Source: Bacillota bacterium
GTDB lineage: Bacteria > Bacillota > Clostridia > Lachnospirales > Lachnospiraceae
DNA length: 45,959 nucleotides
Reading direction: 5' to 3'
Assembly: GCA_023415595.1 (NCBI GenBank)
Contig: JAEZJW010000024.1
Coordinates: 1-45,959, forward strand
Positions 15,188 to 24,542 of the stretch are shown here, one piece after another. The position numbers and the translations under genes are program-made. Position 1 is the first letter of the stretch. Every line of letters starts with the position of its first letter. Below the pieces are notes generated by a model. That model was given only the letters and a program-made list of their open reading frames with translations, was not told the origin of the DNA and did no database searches.

Positions 15188-15964
15188 TTATATACTATAA
15201 ACCCCGTATTCTCTGACAAACCGGTAACCTAATTTCTCTGCCAGAGCTACGGAAGCTATATTGGCGGCATCCCAACGGGGATAGAGCTTACGGTCCAGGC
15301 ATTCCAGAATCAGTTTGGACGCACAAGCCTTGGCTAGACCCCTTTTGCGGTATTCCTGCTTCGTCTCAATATTAATCTCGATCATCCCTTCACAATAAGT
15401 ATAGGAGGAGGCTCCGGCGATGATCTCTCCGTCCTGCAAAATCACATACCCGATCCCATGCTCCATAAAATCCTGCACGGAGTTAAAATTGGAACAAAAG
15501 TCCTGCGTCCAGGCCTGATCCAGGATCAGTCGGTAAATCTCTTCGTTAATCCGTAACACAGGATATTCTGCTTCTGTTTCGGCAACAAATTCTCTCAGCA
15601 GGTCAGGATCAAACCAATCCATCCTGCCCTCCAGAGCGTAGCGGCTGAAGCTTCTGAAGCTAGCCGGGAATCTCTTCTCCAGGTCTGACAGAACCGGCTC
15701 CCACTCTTCCTCAGCATGAATGATCTTACCTGGGCACAAATCTGAAATAATCTGCAGAATCTCTGCCTTAACATCCTTATTATAATTACCCAGCAGGTAA
15801 CAGAAGTCTCCGGTAATCACCAAAGAACAGCCAGGTCTCTCCCCATGGTCTGCCCATAACCTGCCCATCCTTCCCTCAACTGCAGAGAAGAGTGTTACTT
15901 CGTCCTCCCTACCTGCGCATAATTCTCTAATACATAATCTCTCCTCACCGAATAGCTCTCGCAT
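15188..15964 (-). CDS. GNAT acetyltransferase (ZmaR-like)
   Basis: 258 residues. The C-terminal ~110 residues form a GNAT fold: GYVILQDGEIIAGASSYTYCEGMIEINIETKQEYRKRGLA carries motif A with the acetyl-CoA loop (RKRGLAK), then ANIASVALAEKLGYRF is motif B. The N-terminal half looks like the GNAT_acetyltran family (PF12746 type), named for zwittermicin resistance protein ZmaR. The acceptor substrate is not evident; self-protection or amino-compound acetylation are possibilities. GGGAGG lies just before the ATG. Transcribed alone. Confidence 0.85.
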   Translation of the reverse strand: MRELFGEERLCIRELCAGREDEVTLFSAVEGRMGRLWADHGERPGCSLVITGDFCYLLGNYNKDVKAEILQIISDLCPGKIIHAEEEWEPVLSDLEKRFPASFRSFSRYALEGRMDWFDPDLLREFVAETEAEYPVLRINEEIYRLILDQAWTQDFCSNFNSVQDFMEHGIGYVILQDGEIIAGASSYTYCEGMIEINIETKQEYRKRGLAKACASKLILECLDRKLYPRWDAANIASVALAEKLGYRFVREYGVYSI

Positions 15965-16170
15965 TCTTAACCTCCCACAAAACGTCCGGCTTCCTTACTT
16001 CTTGACTTATGTATCATATTACCATATTTCCTTCCCCTATTATACCTTAAAATATGCTCTCGTACTACTGTATAAATAATATCATAGGAACGATCTACAA
16101 GTTTCTATAGAATTTTTAAAACAAATATAATATTCTTGAAGATAAATAAACCATAGAAACGTTATAGATA

Positions 16171-16701
16171 ATGGGTGATGAAGGGAGGCGGATAAAAATC
16201 AACACGGAACAGTACTACGAATATCTGGTGGATACCTATCAGAATCTGATATTCTCCATTTGCATTAAAATAGTCCGGGATTATTTTGATGCGGAAGATC
16301 TTACCCAGGATACCTTTCTATCCGCCTACCAACACTTATCTGCCTTTGACCGGCAGCACGAGAAAGCCTGGCTCTGCAGGATTGCAACCAACAAATGCCT
16401 GGATCATATCAAAAGGTCAGAACGACAAAGTATCCCAACAGAGGATGAATATTTTATCCTCCAGAGTGACCGGGAGCCCTCACCCGAAGAGAATATCCTG
16501 GAATCAGAAGTAAAGAAGCAGCTATACAGACATTGCTTAACGCTTAAAACTCCCTACCGGGAAATTGCACTTGATTACTTTTGCTCAGAACTGCAGCCAT
16601 CTGAAATTGCCGTTAAGACCGGTAAGAACCTGAAAACCATACAGACGCAGATTTATCGGGCGAAAGCCATGCTGCAGAAGAAGTACAGGAAGGAGGCTTA
16701 A
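16171..16701 (+). CDS. ECF-type RNA polymerase sigma factor
   Basis: 176 residues with sigma region 2 (YQNLIFSICIKIVRDYFDAEDLTQDTFLSAY, then FDRQHEKAWLCRIATNKCLDHIK) and region 4 (LTLKTPYREIALDYFCSELQPSEIAVKTGKNLKTIQTQIYRAKAMLQKKY), with no region 1.1 or 3, as in ECF factors. It is followed 4 nt later by a zinc-finger anti-sigma gene and two membrane genes, the usual layout of an ECF signalling operon. The ATG at 16171 has no clear ribosome site. GGGAGG lies inside the first codons, so the start is uncertain. Confidence 0.94.
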   Translation: MGDEGRRIKINTEQYYEYLVDTYQNLIFSICIKIVRDYFDAEDLTQDTFLSAYQHLSAFDRQHEKAWLCRIATNKCLDHIKRSERQSIPTEDEYFILQSDREPSPEENILESEVKKQLYRHCLTLKTPYREIALDYFCSELQPSEIAVKTGKNLKTIQTQIYRAKAMLQKKYRKEA

Positions 16702-16705
16702 TAAG

Positions 16706-17197
16706 ATGAAGGAACATAAACATATCCCTGAAGAAGCATTTCACAAATTTAGGTATAACCTGATGGATGCCCAGGAAAAAGTGGAATTCCTGGAACATAT
16801 CTCATCCTGTGATTTCTGTTCTGATTTATTTGCCGAGCATATGAGTAAGGAACTGGTTTCGGCACCGAGAGAGCTGAAAGCCAATCTCATGAAAGCAGTC
16901 AGAAGCCCCGAGGTACGGCTGAGGATACTGGCAAAACAGTCCTCAAAACGGATGCAGCTTCTCCTATACAGCTTAAAGGTGGGTACAGCCATGGCGGGTG
17001 CACTTCTGATCCTTTTATGGTCAATCTCCTTCAGCAATAAGCAAATACCAAACACGGAGAAGGAAACACATAAGCCGTCCATCTCCTTAACTTCTGCCAT
17101 CCGTGATAATATGAATACCCTGAACAGCGGTTTATCTAAGCTATCCAATCAAATTATGAATATGGAGGTCGTGAATAATGAGAAGAAAGAAAAGTAG
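16706..17197 (+). CDS. Putative zinc-finger anti-sigma factor
   Basis: 163 residues: an N-terminal cytosolic part with the anti-sigma zinc motif HISSCDFC (His-x3-Cys-x2-Cys), then one membrane segment (about residues 94-112), then a short external tail. This is the classic ZAS-type membrane anti-sigma, expected to hold the ECF factor encoded just upstream until an envelope signal releases it. AAGGAGG precedes the ATG. It overlaps the next gene by 20 nt. The external tail has no known sensor domain. Confidence 0.85.
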   Translation: MKEHKHIPEEAFHKFRYNLMDAQEKVEFLEHISSCDFCSDLFAEHMSKELVSAPRELKANLMKAVRSPEVRLRILAKQSSKRMQLLLYSLKVGTAMAGALLILLWSISFSNKQIPNTEKETHKPSISLTSAIRDNMNTLNSGLSKLSNQIMNMEVVNNEKKEK

Positions 17198-17741
17198 CTT
17201 TTTAGCTTTTATCAGCTCCCTGATTCCGGGAGCCGGTGAAATGTATCTTGGCTTTATGAGAAGAGGACTCAGCATCATGCTGGTCTTCTGGGGTTTGATT
17301 TTTACAGCAGTATGGCTGAACATGGATTCTCTCCTGTTCGGAATGCCGATTATCTGGTTTTATAGCTTTTATGAGACCCATAATCTTCGTTCCGTGCCGG
17401 AAGCGGATTTAGAATTGATGGAGGATGAGTATTTTCATTTTCTTAATATTAAGTCCGATAGGGCAAAGTTTCTGCAGAAGAAATACCGCAATCTGTTTGC
17501 TTTGATATTGATTGTAATCGGCTTTTCCATCCTATGGAACAATATGTTTGATATCATTGAGGATATCGTTCCGAATTATATTCAGGATATCTTATATTCG
17601 ATCGGACATTATTTCCCTCAGCTTCTGATCGGCTGTTCCATCATAGCCCTCGGCTTCTGGCTCATTCTTGGCAAGAAGAAGGAGCTTGATCTGGAAGAAC
17701 AGCTGAACATGATTGAAGACAAAGGAGGAAAGCCATTATGA
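17178..17741 (+). CDS. Membrane protein with N-terminal TM2-like segment
   Basis: 187 residues with about four membrane segments. The start (FLAFISSLIPGAGEMYLGFMRRG) resembles the TM2 or DUF5683-type entry, with the PGAG..YLG pattern; the second half has two more hydrophobic segments (about residues 107-122 and 150-166) and a charged C-terminus. It lies in the ECF operon, overlapping the anti-sigma gene and, by ATGA, the next gene. Function unknown; a role in sensing or responding to envelope stress is inferred from position only. Confidence 0.75.
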   Translation: MRRKKSSFLAFISSLIPGAGEMYLGFMRRGLSIMLVFWGLIFTAVWLNMDSLLFGMPIIWFYSFYETHNLRSVPEADLELMEDEYFHFLNIKSDRAKFLQKKYRNLFALILIVIGFSILWNNMFDIIEDIVPNYIQDILYSIGHYFPQLLIGCSIIALGFWLILGKKKELDLEEQLNMIEDKGGKPL

Positions 17742-18040
17742 AGCAGCATAGAGTAGGTACTATTACACTTGGTGTATTGTTGATTATCTTCGGTCTTTTA
17801 TTTCTGTCCAGAATAATCTTCCCGGACCTCACCTACGAAATCATATTTAAGCTTTGGCCTACGATCTTTATCTTCCTGGGTTCTGAGATACTGATTTCCA
17901 ATATGACTCAGAAGACAGATTCCGGACTTCTCTATGATAAGACGGCCATCGGCCTGATCGTGCTCCTATCCTTCTTCGCAATGGGTATGGCAATCGCTGA
18001 GTTCGCCATCAGCCATAGTGATTATGTACTGGTAATATAA
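17738..18040 (+). CDS. LiaF-TM-like (DUF5668) small membrane protein
   Basis: 100 residues with three hydrophobic segments: ITLGVLLIIFGLLFLSRIIF, WPTIFIFLGSEILI and IGLIVLLSFFAMGMAIAEF. The GxxLIxxGxxFL...WPxxxIxxGxxxL pattern is that of the LiaF-type transmembrane domain. Its ATG overlaps the stop of the gene before it (ATGA). Last gene of the ECF operon, followed by a terminator. In other Firmicutes such domains act in cell-envelope stress responses; here that is inference. Confidence 0.78.
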   Translation: MKQHRVGTITLGVLLIIFGLLFLSRIIFPDLTYEIIFKLWPTIFIFLGSEILISNMTQKTDSGLLYDKTAIGLIVLLSFFAMGMAIAEFAISHSDYVLVI

Positions 18041-18050
18041 TATATCATCA

Positions 18051-18084
18051 GGGCTGCCGTAATTGTATGGCAGCCCTCATTTTT
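18051..18084 (+). terminator. Terminator of the ECF operon
   Basis: GGGCTGCC (18051-18058) pairs with GGCAGCCC (18069-18076), followed by TCATTTTT. It also faces the convergent lipoprotein gene. Confidence 0.88.
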
Positions 18085-18086
18085 AC

Positions 18087-19034
18087 TTACTCATATTTTA
18101 GTTTGATAGGATCGGATTCATCAATCGTATCCAGGGTATCCATATCAAAGATGATAAAGCTCAGTTCGACATCCTTTATTTTCTCTATCTCATTCTCCTC
18201 CAGATCCACAAACATAATGCCATCATTGATCTTCTTACCGGGAGAGATGTCACTCGAGAAGATAGGTTCCACCATAAACCCATTCACTGATACATTCTGA
18301 ACCTGTACCGTGATTGCCTTTGCGGTATTATTCTCGATATATAACCTGATTTCCGGCCCGAAAAACTCATCGGTGGCAAGTCCTTTATCAATAATTCTGA
18401 TCCCATCCTTCTCATACACCACATCTCCGCTGTCATCAAAGGTTTGAACATAGGTATCCTTAGCCGAGGTATTGATCACGATGGGATCCGTCTCTGCAAC
18501 TGTTTCAAAATCATCCGAAGTGAAGATATTCAGGCGCAGCTCTATCTTTGCAATCTTATCAATCGCATTTCTCTCCAAATCCTCTGTAAAGAAAGCGATA
18601 GCATCATTCGCTTTTTTCCCCGCAGCGACATCACTGGAGAAGGTAGGCTCGATCATCAGGTCATTAATAGATACATCCCTGGTCTGTACGGTCAGATCCT
18701 TTTCCGTATTATTCTCAATTAAAACACTGAGCTCCGGCCCAAGAAACTCCTCCATATCCAATGAGGTGGCCGTAATTTTTAATCCGCCTTCCTCATAAAG
18801 CACCTGTTCGCTTATTGTAACCTTTGCCGCATTTTCATTCGAGCCTGGCTCCTGCTCTGCAGCCGTGTTATCTTCGGCAGAACCGGCCTCTTGCTGCTGT
18901 TGTTGTTTCCCGTTATCTGTGCCATTGGTTTGTTCCTTATTGTTTTCGTTGTTTTGTTCTTCCTTCTTGCCACAGGCATAAAGAAGGAAGGAAATCATCA
19001 TAATAGAAAAAATAAGAATCCTTTTATTCTTCAT
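18087..19034 (-). CDS. Lipoprotein with two copies of a beta domain
   Basis: A lipoprotein signal with lipobox LLYAC (Cys at residue 21) leads to a Gln/Asn/Glu-rich linker of about 50 residues. The rest is two copies of a ~115-residue domain: copy 1 from VLYEEGGLKITATSL and copy 2 from VVYEKDGIRIIDKGL. Each holds F(L/F)GPE, IENNT, QTRDVSIN or QVQNVSVN, and EPxFSSD with GKK. This resembles immunoglobulin-like domains found in many clostridial lipoproteins (DUF4352-like pattern), but I do not assign a family. The ribosome site GGGAG lies before the ATG. It is anchored outside the membrane; ligand unknown. Confidence 0.8.
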   Translation of the reverse strand: MKNKRILIFSIMMISFLLYACGKKEEQNNENNKEQTNGTDNGKQQQQQEAGSAEDNTAAEQEPGSNENAAKVTISEQVLYEEGGLKITATSLDMEEFLGPELSVLIENNTEKDLTVQTRDVSINDLMIEPTFSSDVAAGKKANDAIAFFTEDLERNAIDKIAKIELRLNIFTSDDFETVAETDPIVINTSAKDTYVQTFDDSGDVVYEKDGIRIIDKGLATDEFFGPEIRLYIENNTAKAITVQVQNVSVNGFMVEPIFSSDISPGKKINDGIMFVDLEENEIEKIKDVELSFIIFDMDTLDTIDESDPIKLKYE

Positions 19035-19395
19035 ATATATCTCCCTTCTGCTGGGGAATTCCGTTTTGCAGAATTCTTACCATTGCGAATTTGGGCATCA
19101 GCACAAAATCTTCAAATTAATTATTCGATATAGATAGCATACCCAATCGGCTTCTAACTATTTCCCTGAAAAAATATGAAAATCGGTCCAAATCAGACAA
19201 TGGAATTGCATTGTTTTTGATGAATTGAATGAATTTTAAATAACCTTTCAGTAACGATAATAACAAATGAAAAGGGAGGGTATTTCCCTCCCTAATTTAT
19301 ATTTATTAGCTTTGTAAACCTTATTCGATGCTATTAGACTATTCATTAATGAGCACCATCATCGTCTGCGGGTATGTCTCAATTATGACTTCACT
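19035..19395. other. Gene-free stretch of 361 bp
   Basis: Apart from the purL terminator I see no gene. The segment is AT-rich and must hold the - strand promoter of the lipoprotein gene, but no clear -35/-10 pair stands out. A short near-palindrome (CAATGGAATTGCATTG, around 19198-19213) is present. Confidence 0.5.
19273..19293 (-). terminator. Terminator of purL
   Basis: AGGGAGGG (19273-19280) and CCCTCCCT (19286-19293) form a GC-rich stem with a 5-nt loop. On the - strand it is followed by TTTCATTTG, about 100 nt past the purL stop. Confidence 0.75.
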
Positions 19396-22300
19396 TTATC
19401 TGAAATACGACACCCCGGATTCGAAGATCAGCTGATTCTGGTTACCGGTAATGTTGATGGCGACATGCTCCCCGCGGCGTTCGGAGTGGGTCATCTTACC
19501 GAGGACTCTGCCGTCCGGGCTGGTAATACCTTCAATGGCATAATAGGAACCATTGGGATTATAGTCCGGATCCATCGTCGGATTACCCGACAGATCCACA
19601 TACTGTGTTGCTACCTGACCATTCTCATACAGCTTCCTGATCCATTCCTCACTGGCGACAAAGCGGCCTTCCCCATGTGAGGTCGGTATGGTATAGACAC
19701 CGCCAAGCTCTGCTTTCATCAGCCAAGGGGACTTATTCGTTACCACCTTCGTATAGACCGCCTTGGACACATGACGTCCAATGCTGTTCGTAATCAGAGT
19801 AGGGGAGTCCACCTTCTGGGGAGTGATCTCACCGTAAGGCACGAGTCCCAGCTTGATCAATGCCTGGAAGCCGTTACAGATTCCCAGCGCCAGACCGTCC
19901 CTGTGATTTAGTAGCTCACTGACAGCATCCTTAATCCTCTCATTGCGGAATGCAGTAGCGATAAATTTACCGGAACCATCGGGCTCATCACCGGCGGAAA
20001 ATCCACCGGGGAACATGAGAATCTGTGACCCTCTAATGCCTCCTGCAAAGGCATCCACAGATTCTCGTATGTTCTCGGCTGTCAAATTCTGGAATACTAT
20101 CGTATTAATCTCTGCGCCGGCATCCTGAAATGCCTTCCATGAATCATACTCACAATTCGTACCGGGGAATATGGGGATGAACACCTTCGGCCTCGCCACC
20201 TTATTCCTTGCGGTATAGATTCTCTTCGCGTCATAGAGTTTTATCTCAAGCTTAAGCTCCTCTGCCTGAGGTCTGGTCGGATATACCTTCTCCAGTGTTC
20301 CGGTCCAGGAAGCAAGTGCCTCACTAAGATCTATCACTGTATTCTGATACCAGTAGGTTGCTGCGTCCGTAATCGTTCCGAGGAAACAGAGCTCTTCCTC
20401 TGTAAAGGAAACTGCATGTGATTCATCCTTCAGATCTCTGTCCTTCAAGTCCTTTGTCTGAGCTCCTGCTTTCAAGCTTCCAGCCTTGAGCACATTCCAA
20501 TTCTCTTCTGTCATCTCGGTTACCAGATTACCATAGCCGGGCAGGAATAACTCCTGCTCCGTCAGGTGATCGGACAACTTCACGCCTAACTTATTTCCGA
20601 AGGACATCTTACTTACTGCTTCAGCTGTACCGCCAAAGCCAACCGCATAAGCGGATGCAATCATACCGTCCTTCATCAGACGGGTAATTCTGCTATAAAG
20701 GTGACCCACCTGTTCGTAATTGGGCAAGTCATAGGAGTCTCTTTCAACCTTAAATTCCACCAGGACATTTCCTGCTTTTTTTAGTTCTGTGGTTACGATA
20801 TCCCCTGCCCTTGCCAGATCTACGGCAAAGGAAACTAAAGTAGGCGGAACATCAATGTCATTGAAGGTTCCGGACATACTGTCCTTGCCTCCGATTGAGG
20901 GTAGACTAAGTTTGATCTGTGCATCATAGGCACCTAATAATGCAACCAGCGGTTCTCCCCAACGCTTCGGATCATTTCCGAGCCTGCGGAAGAATTCCTG
21001 GAAGGTAAACCGGATCTTCGTATGGTCACCGCCTGCTGCCACTATCTTCGCAACCGAGGATAATACGGCATATACGGAGCCATGGAACGGGGACCAGCTG
21101 GAAAGATAGGGATCAAAGCCATAGCTCATCATGGATACCGTATCACATTCTCCGTCCAAGACCGGAAGCTTCGCTACCATGGTCTGAATCGGGGACAACT
21201 GATATTTACCGCCATAGGGCATAGTCACTGTGGAGGCTCCGATGGAGCTGTCAAACATCTCAACCAGACCCTTCTTGGAACATACATTCAGAGCAGACAG
21301 ATTCTTTAACCATTTTTCCTTTAAGCTTGCTTTCTCTTCTGTTAAGCCTGCACCCTTCGTAAGATAATTCTCTTCCTTCGCAGGTATCTGAATAATCGCT
21401 GCCGCTTCCTGATGAGCACCGTTCGTATCGAGGAAGGCTCTGGACAGATTGACGATCTCCCTGCCCCTCCATTCCATCACAAGCCTCGGAGCCTTAGTAA
21501 CCTTAGCAACAACCACTGCTTCCAGGTTCTCTTCTCCGGCAAAGGTTAACATTCTATCAGCGTCCTTCGGGTCTACCACAACTGCCATTCTCTCCTGGGA
21601 TTCGGAGATGGCAAGCTCAGTTCCGTCAAGTCCCGCATATTTCTTCGGTACCTGATCCAGATTGATGTGGAGTCCTGCAGCCAGCTCTCCGATAGCCACG
21701 GATACGCCGCCTGCACCAAAGTCATTACATTTCTTAATTAATCTGCTTACCTCTTCCCTGCGGAATAAACGCTGAAGCTTACGCTCCGTAGGTGCATTGC
21801 CCTTCTGGACCTCCGCACCGCAGGTCTCAATGGACTCCGTAGTATGAATCTTAGAGGAGCCTGTTGCTCCGCCGAGTCCATCCCGTCCGGTCCTTCCACC
21901 GAGTAAAATGATGATATCTCCGGGATCGGCATTCTCCCTTATTACATTTTTTCTCGGAGCAGCACCCATGACTGCACCGATCTCCAGTCTCTTAGCCACA
22001 TAGCCAGGATGATATACCTCATCCACGAGGCCTGTTGCCAGTCCGATCTGGTTACCGTAAGAGGAATACCCTGCTGCAGCACCGGTACAGATCTTTCTCT
22101 GAGCAAGCTTACCCTTCAGGGTATCCTTCACGGATACCGTGGGATCAGCTGCTCCGGTCACTCTCATTGCCTGATATACATAGCCCCTGCCGGACAGAGG
22201 ATCACGGATCGCACCTCCCAGACAGGTCGCTGCACCACCGAAGGGTTCGATCTCCGTCGGGTGGTTGTGGGTTTCATTTTTAAAGAATACCAGCCATTCT

Positions 22301-23250
22301 TCTGTCTTCCCGTTTACTTCTACGGGAACGATGATGGAGCAGGCATTGATTTCATCGGATACTTCCATATCCTCAAGCTTTCCGTCCGCACGTAATTTCT
22401 TCATGGCCAGAAGAGCGATGTCCATCAGGGAGATATATTTATCATCCCTTCCCTTGTACAGTCTCTCCCGTTCCCCCAGATAACTCTGATAAGCAGCCTT
22501 AATCGGTTCGGCATAATATCCCTCTTCAAACCGGATCTCCTTGAGCTCGGTTAAGAAGGTGGTATGGCGGCAGTGATCGGACCAGTAGGTATCCAGGACG
22601 CGGACCTCAGTCATGGAAGGATCCCGTTTCTCTTCTGTATGGAAATAATTCTGGATATGCTTAAAATCCTTGAAGGTCATCGCCAGATTCAAGGAGGTAT
22701 ACAGCTGATGAAGCGCATCCCTGTCCATCTCCTTGAAGCCGTTTAATACTGCTACGTCACCGGGCTCCTCATATTCTGCCACAAGAGTCTTCGGCTTCAC
22801 CTCATCGGTTTCCCTGGAATCCACCGGATTGATGCAATAGGATTTAATTCTATCGAATTCCTCCTCAGTAATATCACCGGAGAGAATATAGGTCGTGGCG
22901 GAACGTATCACCGGTGTCTCAGCTTCGTTCAGCAGCTTCACGCACTGCTCTGCGGAATCTGCCCTCTGGTCAAACTGGCCCGGAAGGAATTCCACTGAGA
23001 ATACCTTATCTCCTGGCTCAAATGGGAAGTTTTCTTCCATCAGAATATCCACCGGGGGTTCTGAGAATACGGTACCGACCGCTTTCTTATATGTCTCTTC
23101 ACTAAGATTCTCTATATCATAACGGATCAGGACCCTTACAGTCTGAAGGCCCTTCATTCCGAGATAACTTCTGAGTTCAGTTTTCAGCTCCTTCGCTCTG
23201 ACAGCAAAGGGTACTTTTTTCTCTACATAAATCCGTCTGACTCTGCTCAT
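19396..23250 (-). CDS. purL: Phosphoribosylformylglycinamidine synthase, single-chain
   Basis: FGAM synthase makes formylglycinamidine ribonucleotide from FGAR, glutamine and ATP in purine synthesis. The 1,284-residue chain joins the PurS-like N-terminal part, two AIRS-type halves and a C-terminal glutamine amidotransferase (about residue 1030 on), as in the E. coli-type enzyme rather than the three-gene Bacillus type. Seen: FKNETHNHPTEIEPFGGAATCLGG, NDFGAGGVSVA, GGKDSMSGTF, and in the amidotransferase FPGTNCEYD, the nucleophile Cys in LGICNGFQ and SHGEGRF. I chose ATG at 23250 (AAGGAG before it). No other pur gene lies nearby. A LysR gene diverges from the 188-bp upstream gap, where I see no purine riboswitch. 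Confidence 0.96.
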   Translation of the reverse strand: MSRVRRIYVEKKVPFAVRAKELKTELRSYLGMKGLQTVRVLIRYDIENLSEETYKKAVGTVFSEPPVDILMEENFPFEPGDKVFSVEFLPGQFDQRADSAEQCVKLLNEAETPVIRSATTYILSGDITEEEFDRIKSYCINPVDSRETDEVKPKTLVAEYEEPGDVAVLNGFKEMDRDALHQLYTSLNLAMTFKDFKHIQNYFHTEEKRDPSMTEVRVLDTYWSDHCRHTTFLTELKEIRFEEGYYAEPIKAAYQSYLGERERLYKGRDDKYISLMDIALLAMKKLRADGKLEDMEVSDEINACSIIVPVEVNGKTEEWLVFFKNETHNHPTEIEPFGGAATCLGGAIRDPLSGRGYVYQAMRVTGAADPTVSVKDTLKGKLAQRKICTGAAAGYSSYGNQIGLATGLVDEVYHPGYVAKRLEIGAVMGAAPRKNVIRENADPGDIIILLGGRTGRDGLGGATGSSKIHTTESIETCGAEVQKGNAPTERKLQRLFRREEVSRLIKKCNDFGAGGVSVAIGELAAGLHINLDQVPKKYAGLDGTELAISESQERMAVVVDPKDADRMLTFAGEENLEAVVVAKVTKAPRLVMEWRGREIVNLSRAFLDTNGAHQEAAAIIQIPAKEENYLTKGAGLTEEKASLKEKWLKNLSALNVCSKKGLVEMFDSSIGASTVTMPYGGKYQLSPIQTMVAKLPVLDGECDTVSMMSYGFDPYLSSWSPFHGSVYAVLSSVAKIVAAGGDHTKIRFTFQEFFRRLGNDPKRWGEPLVALLGAYDAQIKLSLPSIGGKDSMSGTFNDIDVPPTLVSFAVDLARAGDIVTTELKKAGNVLVEFKVERDSYDLPNYEQVGHLYSRITRLMKDGMIASAYAVGFGGTAEAVSKMSFGNKLGVKLSDHLTEQELFLPGYGNLVTEMTEENWNVLKAGSLKAGAQTKDLKDRDLKDESHAVSFTEEELCFLGTITDAATYWYQNTVIDLSEALASWTGTLEKVYPTRPQAEELKLEIKLYDAKRIYTARNKVARPKVFIPIFPGTNCEYDSWKAFQDAGAEINTIVFQNLTAENIRESVDAFAGGIRGSQILMFPGGFSAGDEPDGSGKFIATAFRNERIKDAVSELLNHRDGLALGICNGFQALIKLGLVPYGEITPQKVDSPTLITNSIGRHVSKAVYTKVVTNKSPWLMKAELGGVYTIPTSHGEGRFVASEEWIRKLYENGQVATQYVDLSGNPTMDPDYNPNGSYYAIEGITSPDGRVLGKMTHSERRGEHVAINITGNQNQLIFESGVSYFR

Positions 23251-23438
23251 ATTCCTGCTCCTTATCATTTAAGAAGGTCTGATTTCCCTATCATTTTCTT
23301 GCATTATATCATAACATGTCTTATAATCATAATTAATATATGTAAATCTTTTTATTAGACTGTCTTATATATTTCCTGTTGCCTGCAACAACGGGAAATG
23401 AATAACTAAATTGATAAAACAACACCTGGAGGTATATT

Positions 23439-24314
23439 ATGGATATCAATTATGAATTGTATAAGGTGTTCTATCATGTGGCCAAAAGCCTCAGCTTCTC
23501 GGATGCCGCCGACACTCTGTTCATCTCCCAGTCAGCAGTAAGCCAATCCATCAAAACTCTGGAAAAACGCCTGAATCAGACCCTATTTATCCGAAGCACG
23601 AAGCGGGTAGCCCTTACTAAGGAGGGCGAGCTGCTGTTAAAGCATATCGAACCAGCCATTAACCTGATCAGCAGGGGTGAGAATCAGCTCTGTGCGGATC
23701 CGAAGAGCGGTATCCAGCTGAGAATCGGTGCCAGTGATACGATCTGCCGTTATTATCTGGTCCCATTCTTGAATCAGTTTCATACGAAATATCCGAATAT
23801 TCATATTAAAGTTACGAACGGAACCTCCCTCCAATGTGCGAAGCTTCTGGAGAGAAACGAGGTGGATGTCATCGTAACGAATTCCCCAAATCCGGCATTG
23901 AATAACATGATGCAGATCATTCCTGTGAAGGAATTCCGTGATGTCTTCATCGCCAATAAGGAGGCATTCCCGCTGAAGGATCATCCGATTACCCTGGAAG
24001 AGCTCCAGCAATATCCGATCCTTATGCTGGAGAAGCGTTCCACAACAGCAATCTACCTGCATAATCTCTTCCTGGAGAACTCACTGGATCTGGTCCCTGC
24101 GATAGAGCTCAGCAGTAATGACCTGCTGATTGACCTGGCTAAGATAGGACTCGGCATTGCCTTCATCCCCGACTTCTGCATCAAGGAGCAGGATGATCTG
24201 GCTATCATTCCTACCACCCAGGAGATTCCCTCAAGAATGCTCGTAGCCGCTTATAATAATGACATTCCGATTTCCGATGCTGCCAGATATTTTATAGACA
24301 GCCTTACTGCTTAG
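23439..24314 (+). CDS. LysR-family transcriptional regulator
   Basis: 291 residues: N-terminal winged helix-turn-helix (YKVFYHVAKSLSFSDAADTLFISQSAVSQSIKTLEKRL) and a C-terminal substrate-binding domain of two lobes (IRIGASDTICRYYLVPFL... and IGLGIAFIPDF). LysR proteins are usually tetramers activated by a small molecule and often act on the divergent gene, here purL, although purL is an odd target. The gap holds a palindrome TGTTGCctGCAACA near 23382 that could be its site. CTGGAGG precedes the ATG. The nearest family members (CysL/YwqM-like) cannot be settled by eye. Confidence 0.93.
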   Translation: MDINYELYKVFYHVAKSLSFSDAADTLFISQSAVSQSIKTLEKRLNQTLFIRSTKRVALTKEGELLLKHIEPAINLISRGENQLCADPKSGIQLRIGASDTICRYYLVPFLNQFHTKYPNIHIKVTNGTSLQCAKLLERNEVDVIVTNSPNPALNNMMQIIPVKEFRDVFIANKEAFPLKDHPITLEELQQYPILMLEKRSTTAIYLHNLFLENSLDLVPAIELSSNDLLIDLAKIGLGIAFIPDFCIKEQDDLAIIPTTQEIPSRMLVAAYNNDIPISDAARYFIDSLTA

Positions 24315-24372
24315 TAAAGAGAACTAAGAATAATGTCTGCTTTAATTCGCAGGCATTCTTTCATCATGTATA

Positions 24373-24414
24373 AAGAGGGGTTTCAGCCAGGTTTGCTAAG
24401 CTGAAACCCCTCTT
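24373..24414 (+). terminator. Terminator of the LysR gene
   Basis: AAGAGGGGTTTCAGC (24373-24387) pairs perfectly with GCTGAAACCCCTCTT (24400-24414) around a 12-nt loop, then ATCTTG. It also faces the convergent M23 gene. Confidence 0.82.
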
Positions 24415-24542
24415 ATCTTGTCTCAATATCCATAATCTTATGTCATCTACAGTATGCTGCAGGGGCATAAATCTGTCTTATCAGTGTAAATATTCTATGG
24501 ACCCGTTCTGCTGTTACTGGCTGTTAGGTTTATATGCTGCAG

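Noticed and set aside
15965..16170. Auto-regulated ECF promoter (GGAAC-type -35) before the sigma gene
   Set aside because: GGAAC occurs at about 16088, but no CGTC-like -10 stands at the right distance; not enough to call.
23269..23438. Possible purine riboswitch or PurBox before purL
   Set aside because: I found neither the conserved junction of a purine riboswitch nor a PurR-type box; only AT-rich sequence and a short palindrome near the LysR gene.
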